From Rosa chinensis (taxonomy: Eukaryota; Streptophyta; Magnoliopsida; Rosales; Rosaceae), in NCBI RefSeq assembly GCF_002994745.2, contig NC_037094.1, positions 39,574,956-39,638,955 on the forward strand: 64,000 nt of DNA, given 5' to 3'. The notes under the pieces are model-generated. The model saw nothing but the letters and a program-made list of their open reading frames with translations, ran no database searches and was not told the origin of the DNA. Position numbers and translations under genes: made by a program. Positions 23,829-35,084 of the stretch are shown piece by piece. The first letter of the stretch is position 1. Each line of letters starts with the position of its first letter.

Positions 23829-24986
23829 TGATGCGGCTAAAATAGCCTCACAATTTAACCCTGCAAAATGTTGTTGTCAGTATAGGATAAGTAGGGATCG
23901 TTCAGTCTGGGGATTGTAGGGTACACCTACACAAAAAGGTCAATTAACAAATAAAAGAATAAAATGGGGGTTTTCAAATTTGGTTCCTAATCTACTTAAA
24001 ATAAAAACGAAACAAATAAAACTATATATAATGATCAACTTCCCTAACCTAGACCAATACCACTCGGAAATTACTAAGTGTAAAAACAGAAAATCCATTT
24101 CAACATGCTACAAAAATGTGCCCATATGAAATGCCTAGATAAGAGCCCAAATGAAAAGCCTCAGCAGATCAATCCATTTATATGATTCGTTCTAATGTAG
24201 GATTGGATCGGAAAAGTCCTTACCAAGCCTAATACTATTAATTTTCGAAAACACTCAGCGTAGTTCTCTTAACTAGTAATATTATCTAACCCTCGAATCA
24301 ACTCACACGTGCAAATTAACCATTACACATAGAATTAATTTCCACAATCGTTTAATCATTAAAGCATGATTTTTACCACTCGTTAGAACTAATTATTACT
24401 TGTTTAACTCAGCGTCTTAACAAATAACAATTACTCTTGGCAAATTGATGCAGTTGAAATAGCCTCCCAATTTAACCCTGCAAAATGTAGTTGTCAGTAT
24501 AGGATAAGCCGAGATCGTTCAGTCCGGGGATTGTAGGGTACACCTACACAAAAAGGTCAATTAACAAATAAAAGAATAAAATGGGGGGTTTTGAAATTTG
24601 GTTCCTAATCTACTTAAAATAAAAACAAAACAAATAAAACTATATACAATGATCGACTTCCCTAACCTAGACCAATACCACTCGGAAATTACTAAGTGTA
24701 AAATTCATTTCAACATGCTACAAAAATGTGCCATCTTAAATGCCTAGATAAAAGCCCAAATGAAAAGCCTTAGCGGATCAATCCATTTATCTAATTCGTT
24801 CTAATGTAGGATTGGATCGGAAAAGTCCTTACCAAGCCTAATACTACTAATTTTCGAAAACACTTAGCGTAATTCTCTTAACTAGTAGTATTATCTAACC
24901 CTCGAATCAACTCACATGTGCAAATTAACCATTACACATAGAATTTAACACGTAATTTCCAAAATTGTCTAACCATTGAACATGGT

Positions 24987-27195
24987 TGATAGGAGAATTT
25001 TAATGCGACGTTTTAAGTGTTATTTCCTCATATTTACTTAGTTATTTCCTTAAATAAATCATTTTGGTTTAGGAAAGTTTCTATTTCCTATTTTTAGAAA
25101 GTTTCCATTTCAGTTTAGGAAAGTTTCCATTTCTTATTTTTAGAAAGTTTCTATTTTTAGTAATAGTTTCTATTTTCAGGTCCTTGAAATAAACGAGCTG
25201 AAATGAGCTCAAAAGTGGAAAGAGGAGCTAGAAAAAGTTGAAGGGAGCTAAGACAAGGCACAAGGGCTGCATAAAAGAGCTGAAACGAAGAAATAAAGTT
25301 TTCCTGGTCCAGCAAGGAAATCCTGTTCAGAAGAGGAAACTTTGTCAAAGCAAGACTCCTGAGCCAACCAGGAAGTATGATCGGAAAAATGAAGAAAAAT
25401 GATGTTGAGAGAAGATTCCTGGAGGCACTAGGAGACATCATGGCTTGAAGATGACACATGGAGGCCCAAGAATCTTCTAGATTAATTATGGATTTCGGCA
25501 AAAAGGTGAAAAGCCCAAGTGATTTTTGCCATGGGAAATCATTAAGATAATGTGAAAAATCAAGAAGAAATCAAGGAAAAACGTTGGAGATATTCTAGGG
25601 AGAGTTTCAAGGGATTGTGCAACAAGAAAAAGCTTAAAACAAGTCCAGATTCGTTCCTAAATCCCCTCAATATATTTTGGACGAAAATGAGGAATAAAAT
25701 CTACATTTTGTCATGAAAATCAAGAGAAAATCAAGGGGAGACGTTAAAGATAAGGCCATGGAGAGTTTTAAGGGAGAAAAGGTTCAAAAGGTGTCCAAAT
25801 TCATTGTCTAGGTACATCCCTAGATATTTGGCCGAAAATGATGAATAAAATCAGAAATAATCCTTGGAAATTCAGCAATTATATATATTAAAGGATTATG
25901 GACTTATTTTGGAGCCTTTTGATTGGTTGGGTGACACAACAAAGCTAACATGGCGCTACGTGATTGGTCGAAGCTGTGTGGAATTATTAAATAAATCTTT
26001 TGGAAAATAAAAGAAGATTCATGAAGCTTGGAAACCAAGTTCACGTCCCCTATATATACTCCCCCCTAGGCTTGACGTTTTACACCACTTCTCATATAGA
26101 AAATCACTCCATAACGTCAAATCTCCCTCTCTCCATTCTCTAGTTACAAGTTTTGCGTTTTCAAGCAGGAAGAGGAAGAAGAAGAAGGAGCCATGAAGAC
26201 ATAGCCTCCATCATCCACCTTGAAGACTTGCTACCAAGATTCAAGATCCAACATTCAAGCTCTCCATCTCCATCTCCACTCACGGTGTAATTCGATATTT
26301 TTCCTTGTAACCTTTTGGTTTTCCTTGTTTGAATTCGTAGGAACTTGTTTCTAGTTAACAATAACGTTTAGGGCAAAGTTTAAGCCCAATTCTATGTTTA
26401 AATAAAGATTTTGAATTCCATGATTGTGATTCTAAGTTGCTTATGTGAGTTTGTTCGATTGAATTTGATTTACAGAAAACTTTTATATGTTTATGTTCTT
26501 TGGTGGCCAACTTAGGATATATGCATGTAATTGGTGCTAGATTTAGGCAAACAATTCACCTAATAGTTTTGTGAACCTATTTCATAAGTAGTAAAAGCTT
26601 TGGACAAAGGTCGAATTCAATTGAAGAGGATTGCAAATAGATGAACTTATTCATACTAGGTTGTGCACTTAAGTTGATAACCTTTCTCTATGCTTCTTGC
26701 GTTGAACATGTTTTGATTAACTAGCTTTCTAGACTTTGATTGCATGTTTAATAGGATTGATCTAGGTGCTTTCACTTAGGTTAATTAGTAAAGGAAAGTA
26801 AAATATGGAAAATCATTTGCTTCAAATGTTTTACATGATCAACTTCTTTCTCATGACTTAGATGATCAATTATAGGGTTTGATTTGAATTTGATTACATG
26901 GAATTGGTTTTGATCTTCGTTTCTTACGTTTCAGTCTTGTACATGTGTTTTTATAGTTTCCTTCTTTTTATTTTAATTTTCGAAACCCTAATTCTAAAAT
27001 CCCCCTTATTTTGTTATTTTGTATATATACTTTATTTTATTTTTGTAAATAATATACTTTGTATTTATTTTAATTCTTTACTTGTTGTACAATGACAGGT
27101 GTACCCTCAATCCCCGGAATAGAACGATCCCTATTTACCGTATACTAACGATGACATTTTCAGGGTTAAATTATACGCTTGCTTTGAGCGTATCA
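24987..27195 (+). mobile_element. Solo LTR X1 (Athila-like family X)
   Basis: Begins TGATAGGAGAATTTTAATGC and ends TTGAGCGTATCA, flanked by perfect ATGGT repeats (24982-24986 and 27196-27200). It is 2,209 bp with a TATATATA box at 26,051-26,058. Its last roughly 95 bp (27,100-27,195) match the ends of families A and B, while the middle does not. Confidence 0.9.
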
Positions 27196-27586
27196 ATGGT
27201 TTTTACCACTTTTTAGAACTAATTGCTACTTGTTTAACTTAGCGCCTTAACAAATAACAATTACTCTTGACAAATTAAGCAAACACACAAGAACTCTCAC
27301 CATTATTTTAGCATGCAAACTTATGAACCTAACTCTGAAAATTACCTAAACACATAAAAGGGCACAAGATTGTAACATGCATCATAAAAGAATTTTCAAA
27401 ATTAACTCAATAATAAACTGAAAATCTCAAAAATATTAATAAAAATATTCTGAAAATTTCGTGTCTCCAATTACACAACTCACAAATGCAAACCCACAAA
27501 ATCGAAACAAAAATTGTAAGTAGAGTCATAGTTACACTTTGAAGCTTTCCTCAGCGGCTTGGCAACAAGGTGATGAACTCGTCTCC

Positions 27587-28084
27587 ACGGAGACTTCGGA
27601 ATTGGCCTTCGGTTTCTTCATAAAAAATGTTCCTCCATGAGTGTAGATCATCCTGGTAAAATTTCAGAGCTTAATTCTCGGTGGTGTGGCCGTAAATGCT
27701 GCCAGAATCATTACAACTCTGGTTTTCTAGTTTTCGTCTTTTAGTCAGAAACTTGGATCGATCTTTTGACAGTCTTCCACTCAGAACTAGCTCTTGAACT
27801 ATTCATAAGAAATGATTCTTAGGATGTCTATAATGGATCTAAAAAGTTTCAACTCATTTGGAGTTCGTTTGCTCTGGATGCTGCCCCTCCTTCCTAGTCT
27901 AGCCTGCTTTCTCCTAGCCGGAGTAGGAAAACATGCTAAGGTTGACTTTTTAGTGCATTTCCATGCTTCTCCATTGTTTCCTAGCATGATAAGGAAAACA
28001 TAATAAATAAACATAAATAAACACAAAGGTTAAGCAAAAGTGCAAGATTAGGGGAATAATTACTAGGTAATTATGGACCTAACA
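27587..28084 (-). mobile_element. Fragment G1 of a further LTR-like element
   Basis: On the minus strand it starts TGTTAGGTCCATAATTACC and runs about 500 bp. It is an inverted relative of 55,880-56,363. The TGTTAGG start is typical of an LTR end, but no second end or duplication is visible. The left border with LTR B4 is approximate. Confidence 0.55.
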
Positions 28085-28478
28085 CTTACTGAGACGGCCA
28101 GTGTGGGGGAGGACGAACACGAGAGGTACAAACCATTTTGGCATAAGCTACTCCCACATAATGGTTTAGGCTCATTTTATTGCACTTATGGATTCAAAAC
28201 CCATCATGAACGTTGTCCCCTTCCTAGTCACCATCTCACATAGGCTATACTTACTTAGATAAGAAAAGGCCTTAGTGCAAGACATTTTTCAAGTGTTAAT
28301 AAAAGCCGCCCTCAACCTTAAAAGACCTGAATCAGGTACTAATAAGGGGTTAAGGCTAATATCAACAAACGAGACTTCACCTATTCCATAATAGTTCATA
28401 ATCCCTTACCAAAATCATACCTTAGTGGCGTTTTCATCACATGAAGACTTTTCAATCCCCGGCAACTGCGCCAAAAAT
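28085..28478 (-). mobile_element. Leader remnant and primer site of older family-A element (A0)
   Basis: Matches the leader of A1 at about 41,281-41,673, including the GAGGACGAACACGAGAGG phrase. It ends with CCCCGGCAACTGCGCCAAAAA, a one-base variant of the tRNA-Asp-type primer site, next to LTR A0. Confidence 0.75.
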
Positions 28479-29938
28479 TGATACATGCAAAAGCATTCGC
28501 CAATTTAAACCCTGAAAATGTCTAGCGTTAGTATATGATAAGCAAGGATCGTTCCAAACCGGGGATTGAGGGTGCTACATGTGAAACGAAATTTAAAGGA
28601 AGAATATACAAATTTACACAATTAGAAGAACATTTACAAGTTAAGTTAGAATTAAATTAGAAATCCATAAAACATTAAAGAAGGGGGGTTTTGAAGATCA
28701 AAATATAAATTTTCAGAAAACAATAAAGAATAAAATCATTTCTATACAAAGGTGGGAAAAGAAGAATTTTTGGAAAACAATTCATCAAGAACAATTCAAG
28801 AATGATTCATTCATGCATCCCTTAATCTTTATTAATAACCAAGAACGCCATCAACCAAGACACAAAGATCAAAGCAACCAATGTCCCTTTTAACTTTCTT
28901 TCTTATGTTAATCGAAATAACAAAGCATCAAATCGATTTATTTTGAAAACCCGAATACACACATACGTTGAAAATTCGTTTTCAAATCATTAAGTTCAAG
29001 AAAGAATTGATGATCATGCAAATCCAAGCACTCAAAGCAAGTCAAAACTTATCATCACATGCATAATCTGATTTCGACTCAAAGCAAGCCTTTACTACTT
29101 ATTTCAAATTAGAGTTTATAAAGCATAAACCTAATTACTAGCAAGTTACATGCAATTCATCCTATTTGTTTGTCAAACCAAGTGAATCGTTAACATGTAA
29201 TGAAGCATAAAATCAGATCATCATTCTTTTAATTCGGCAATTAATCAAGATCAAGAACACATAGACACATCAAACATGAAAAGAACATCTAAATTGAATC
29301 CCAAAACTCAGTTTGTCACATCATAATTTCAGTTTACACAACAGAAATTCCAAAGCAGAAATTCTAACTGCAAGAAAGCCAAAACCGTAAAAACTCATGA
29401 GAAGATGATGGTGTTAACAACCCTTGATCACATCCCAAGGTCCAAAGCAGCTCCAAGGTGTTGCACAAGTGTTGATCACAGCTAGGAAGATGGATGGTCA
29501 AGGCTTTGCTCCTTGAAGATTGCGAAACCTGAAGAACTAGAGAGAACAAGTGAGAATATGAAATTGTGGAGAAAATTGTTCACCCCTGGACGTCTAATAC
29601 ACTAGGTATATATAGAAGGACGTCCAAAGAACTCCCAATTCGTTTCTACTTGACTTCTCTTAGTTTGTGTTGATCTAGGACTTCTTTGACACAAAACAGA
29701 TTTCCGGCAGAATTGACCTCAGTGCACTAAAATTAACATAACTTCTTCTATAAAATAGATATCTATGAGCTGTAAAAATTTATGGAAACTAGACATCTGT
29801 AGCTTTCCAACCATATAAAGATCATAATTTTCTGAGCTCTGAGCGATTTTTGACACTCCGTTGAAGTTGACTGATCTGCACAGGCAGATTTCCGAATCTG
29901 TAATGGATTTGACTTTTAAAGCATAACTTGTGTCCAAC

Positions 29939-32612
29939 TGATACGTGCAAAAGCAATCGCCAATTTAAACCCTGAAAAATGTAGTTGTTAGTATAGAATA
30001 AGCAGGGATCGTTCTAAACCGGGGATTGAGGGTGCTAACATGTGAGAAACAATTTAAAGAGAAAGAATATACAAAAGTTACGAAATTAAAAGAACACTTT
30101 ACAAATTTTACAAAAATTAGAATTTTACAAGTTACAAGCATGCATAAAATTAGAACAAACAAAAGTTAGAGAAAGAGCACATACATGTTACGAATTAGAA
30201 AACAAAGAATGAGAGAAAAACAAAATATACAAGTATATATATAGACATAGAATTCGAAAGAAACAAAGAAAACCAAGTTAGAATGGGTTTAGAAATCCTA
30301 CTCCTACTTAAATACATTTTACAAATCCATATCACATTAGAAATCCATATACAACAAGGATTAAGATTACTTAATTAATAAGAAAACAAATTATTGACTA
30401 AGTCAAACACAAAATACTAAGTCAAAACTAACTCTAACTACTTTCCCTAAAATTTAGGAACCTATCCCTAAAAAATAGGAGCACATAACAAACACATAAC
30501 AAACTCCTAAAAAACACTAAAACTAAAAACAAACACATATTTACTATTCACGGAGACACTATTCACGAATTAAAAACATTTATTTATTTTTTTTTAATTA
30601 TTTTATTTTATTTTATATGAACATGCTACCTAAAAATTCTAAGTTAATTTCATTTATTTACACAAACAAGAAAAAGTAAAGATGGGGGGTTTTTAAAGAT
30701 TGAAAACAGAAAATTTCCAGAAAATAAAGATTAAAATCGTTTCTATACAAAGGTGGGAAAAGAAGAATTTTTCGAAGAACACTTGTCAAGAACTCATCAA
30801 GATCAATATTTTCATGCATCCCTTAATCTTTTTAATTACCATGGAAAGCTATCAACCAAGAACACAAAGATCCAAGCAACCATTGTCCCCTTTTAACTTT
30901 CTTTCTTAAGTCAAATTGAAAATCAAGTCAATTTTATTTTGAAAAGTTCGATATCAATAATGAAAAATCCCGTTTTCAAATCATTAAGTTCAAGAAAGAA
31001 TCAATAGACATGCAAATCCAAGGGCGTCAATACTCATCATCACATGCATAATCTGATTTTCGACTCAAAGCAAGCCTTTACTACTTATTCGAATTAGGTT
31101 TCACCAAGCATCAAACCTAATTACTAGCAAGTTACATGCAAGTCTTCCTTTTATGTTTGTCAGACCAAGTGAATCGTTAACATGTACTGAAGCACAAAAA
31201 TCAGATTATCATTCCATATTCGGCAATTTATCAAGACAAAGGACACACAATCACATCAAACATTGACAAGAACATCAAAGATACATTCAAATATCAGTTT
31301 ATCAACTCATGGTTTCGGTTTCACATAGAAAAGATTAAAAACAGAAAACATATCAAACAAGTTACAAAACCGAGAAACAAACATGATGAAGATGGTATGA
31401 ACAACCCTTATTCACGTCCCAAGGTCCAAAGCAGCTCCTTAACACGGCAACAAGTGAAGATCACGGCAAAGGATGGAGGATGGCACGGCTAGAACTTGCA
31501 AGATGCGAAAACCTGAAACTTGAGAGCAAACCGGTGAGAAACGAAATTGTGGAGAAAAATTGTTAACCTTGAAACGTCTAATACACAAGGTATATATAGG
31601 AGAACGTCTCAATGCACTCCCAATTCGTTTCTACTTGGTTTCTCTTAGTTTGTATTGATTTAGGACTTCTTTCTCACGAAACAGATTTCCGGCAGGATTG
31701 ACCTCAGTCCACTAAAACGGCCATAACTTTCTCTAGAAAATAGATATTGATGAGCTGTAAAAAGCTCTGGAAACTAGACATCTGTAGCTTTCCAACCATA
31801 TAAAGATCATAATTTTCTGAGCTCTGAGCGATTTTTGACACTCCGTTGAAGTTAACTGATCTGCACAGGCAGATTTCCGAATCTGTATTGGATTTGACTT
31901 TTAATGCACAAGTTGAGTCCAATTCGGTTTTCCTTCACATCACATGCCTCCCACATGTCTTCCACGCCTATTCTGAAGTAGAAACGTCAAGAACCTTCAA
32001 GAACCCTCAAGAATCTCACGGCAACTCCAATCCTTACTCAACAAGAAGTCCAAATTCCACATTGCTTTGTAATTCGAATTCTTTGTTGCTTCCTTTTCCA
32101 TGTGCACGGCATATGACCTTCTTGAGACTTCTAGATACTTCATGAACGTTCCAAAGCTCTCCTAGTGCGAGTAGAACTCCATATGCAAGTAGGTTTCCTA
32201 GTTGAATACTGCTTCCTCTTCCGAGATGCTTCCACACTCTTCCGGAACCTTCTTGAGTAATCCTTATCCAACAGGGATTCCTTGTCACACTAGGATTCCA
32301 TATCTGAGTAGAATTGGGTTTCCCTGTCCAAGTAGAACTTCTAATTTCCGCGACTTAAGAGTTTGAATCCAAGTCAGCTTCTGATTCCTACTCCAACTAG
32401 GATTCCTTTTCCTAGTCAAACTGGGAGAACTTCCATTTCTTCATTTCTTCTCATTTCTGCGCCACTTGTGCCTTCCTTAGTCATTTTTGGACTTTGAGAC
32501 TCCATTTACACCTGCAAAACACTAACTAAGTTAAATTGATCAGGATAAAGGAAATAACTTAGCAAAATATAGGGTTTAAACATTATAAACGTCGCATTTT
32601 ATGCTCCTATCA
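29939..32612 (-). repeat. 3' LTR of A1
   Basis: Sense start TGATAGGAGCATAAAATGCG and end TTGCACGTATCA. It is 2,674 bp and matches the other LTR almost throughout, except for a divergent patch at about 30,585-30,710. Confidence 0.92.
31591..31598 (-). promoter_or_regulatory. TATA box of A1 3' LTR
   Basis: TATATATA in the AT-rich context upstream (sense) of the presumed transcript start. The equivalent box in the 5' LTR is at 43,323-43,330. Confidence 0.55.
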
Positions 32613-32628
32613 AATTCCCCCACACTTA
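32613..32628 (-). promoter_or_regulatory. Polypurine tract of A1
   Basis: Sense TAAGTGTGGGGGAATT directly precedes the 3' LTR, as expected for the plus-strand primer of an LTR retrotransposon. Confidence 0.85.
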
Positions 32629-33672
32629 GCTTTTGCTAGTCCCTTAGCAAAATCAACATAACAAACCAAAAAGACTAAGACACAAGACTCAAGACAAGAA
32701 AAACGTTGACAACACTTAAACAAAAATCAAGACACAAACGTCACAAACAAAAGACACATACATATGACTTCTACGCCCTTTAACATATTGTCTCAGAAAT
32801 CTCTTTCTTTCAAGTCACCAAGATTAGCACTTAACCAAGCATCACATCTTCAAGATATTCAAGAGCTAATTACAAATTATAATCCACATATAAGCATGTA
32901 AGACTTGGGGGTAAACAATGGTGATGGGTTCTTTAACATATTTCAAATAAATCATGATTCAAACCTCACATGGATATATCACTCTTTCTTCTCTCAGATT
33001 CAAGGCTCATGCTTAAAAGCTTATCACTCAAGTATATGTGAAAGAATAACAAGTAAATCACATATGTATAAGAAACGAAAGCACATATATTCATTTTTTT
33101 TTTCAAAAGATCTCATGAAAGATATCAACTACTTGCACAGATGAACCCAAGCCATAAGTTCAACAGTTATAACTCATCTCCACAGATCAAAGGCTGTCCC
33201 ATCTTAAGGATCAAAGAGGTCTTACAATTAAGGTTGTAATGGGGCCAAGGCTTAAGGTTTAAAGAAACGAAGGGATAGGGAAATCACAAAGTATCCTAAA
33301 AACTTAGCAGAGCACTTGTTGATGTAGAGAGACTACTTTCCTCGAAATCCACCATGTATAGCAAAACGTCATGTATCCTCCAAGGCTTATAAAAGGGCCA
33401 AGTGTCATCATGTTGGGCCCAAACTTCATTCCAACCTTCTTTTGAACAAGTGTGAATTGGACAAAGACCAAATTCTTCAACAATGGGCCTTCAATTTAAA
33501 ACAACTCCAAATCCACTAAGTATAGGGGACTAAAATCCATAGACTTAACACAATAACACACATATTTTCTTTTAATTGCCGAAATATTCCTTTATTATTT
33601 TTTTACGATTTTTTTTTCTTTTTTTTTTTCTTTTTCGGCAATTACAAACACAAATTCATATGGACAAGTCTA

Positions 33673-33683
33673 CCCCCACACTT
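33673..33683 (-). repeat. Internal polypurine-like box 1
   Basis: An exact copy of the 11-nt core AAGTGTGGGGG of the terminal polypurine tract. It is conserved in A3 at 60,153-60,163. Whether it primes plus-strand synthesis is unknown. Confidence 0.6.
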
Positions 33684-34829
33684 GAACTTCTTCATGTCTT
33701 CAAAAATCTTCCTTGACGCCAAAACTCCAAGCAAAGTCTCAAAAATATGCTCCACTAAGTCTTTAGAACAAAGGGTACGGATATAACTATACTAAGGTTA
33801 AGGGTTAAGGAGTTTTGAGGGTGATGAAAGAAAAGGCTCAATGTAGGCTCAAAATGGTTAAACTAGGGGAGTCCCACGACGGGCACAATTAGGGACACAA
33901 GCTATATTTGGCTATGGTGGTATAATCCTAAGTAAGTACCTTTATCCTTTCCAGAATCAGGGCCATATATTGATCATAAATGTCTCAACAAGCATAACAG
34001 TGAATTCTAGCATTCTCTAGTCCATCAAACTTAATCTATGGCAAGTAATCAATCAAGATGAAAGAATAATGAGATCAACAATATCTTCGCCAAGAAAATA
34101 AGAGTATTTTCATTTTTCCATTTAATCACTCAACAAAGAAAGGGCACATGGCTCAAATTCTCACAAGGGTTATCATGAATCATAACTTATCTTCCACATG
34201 TTCATATTCTGTACCAAAGTTACGTATGCACCATATCTACTACACATTCATATGCTTTTCATAAATCATGATTAACTAAAGAATATCATCAAACATTATC
34301 TCAATCTTGTGATCCTCTTTTAGCCTTAATTTCAGAGATATAAGCTCATCCTAGACAGTTAAAAGGGCATCCTAAGACTCAATCACAAAACAAAACAAAA
34401 CAAACATATAAGTGACGCACAAACATGACAAAAACGTTTGGACTTAGGGTTATTTCCCTTCTTCTTTCGGTAACTCCTTTGGAACATGACCAGGTGAAGA
34501 GAGGAACGATTTTGGCGGAGCTCAGCTCACTTGATTGACAGGAGACGAGACCCTTTGTCAGCACTTCTCATATCCAAACTAGACCTTAGACATCACATCC
34601 CATTGGATGCGCCTACGATGAAGAAGATATTTACCCAAAAATCATTTTGACTCTAACAATAAACAAACAAGCAAAACACATAAGTATAAAACCGAAATAG
34701 TAAACACAAAACCTAAAATAAAAGTTAACGCAAATTTTTTTATTTTTCTGATTTTTCCGATTTTTTATTTTGTTTTCTTTTTATAACCACAAAACTAGCT
34801 CCTAAAACAAAGTGAAACGTTAAACCCTT

Positions 34830-34840
34830 CCCCCACACTT
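34830..34840 (-). repeat. Internal polypurine-like box 2
   Basis: A second exact copy of AAGTGTGGGGG, about 1.16 kb from box 1. It is conserved in A3 at 61,316-61,326. Confidence 0.6.
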
Positions 34841-35084
34841 AAATCATGCATTGTCCTCAATGTATAAACAAGTATAAAGCATACAAAGCATCAATCAAGC
34901 ATGGCATAAGAGTGAACGCAAAGAAACCTAAAACAAAGACAAAGTTTTCGAAAATAAAAAAAAAGAAGGGAAGAGTTCAAGAAAGCAAATCTGCGTTGAT
35001 GACTCCTCCACAGCTACGGATGAAATGGGTTGCCTCCCATGCAGCGCTTAATGTTTAAAGTCTTTCAGCCTAGACTTGACTCAT

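Larger units (their letters stand above)
32629..35084 (-). other. A1 region between pol and 3' LTR, no long frame
   Basis: In Athila relatives this place may hold an envelope-like frame, but here only short frames occur. It contains two further exact copies of the polypurine core AAGTGTGGGGG (33,673-33,683 and 34,830-34,840). A block at about 34,466-34,585 resembles the leader at 40,936-41,045. Confidence 0.65.

Noticed and set aside
31846..32145. 99-residue open stretch repeated at 43,578 and, in altered form, at 58,276
   Set aside because: It lies in the LTR on the antisense strand and repeats only because the LTR repeats.
32629..35084. Envelope-like frame expected in Athila elements
   Set aside because: Only frames of about 60-80 residues occur on the coding strand and none has a signal peptide plus membrane anchor pattern. 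I see no envelope gene here.
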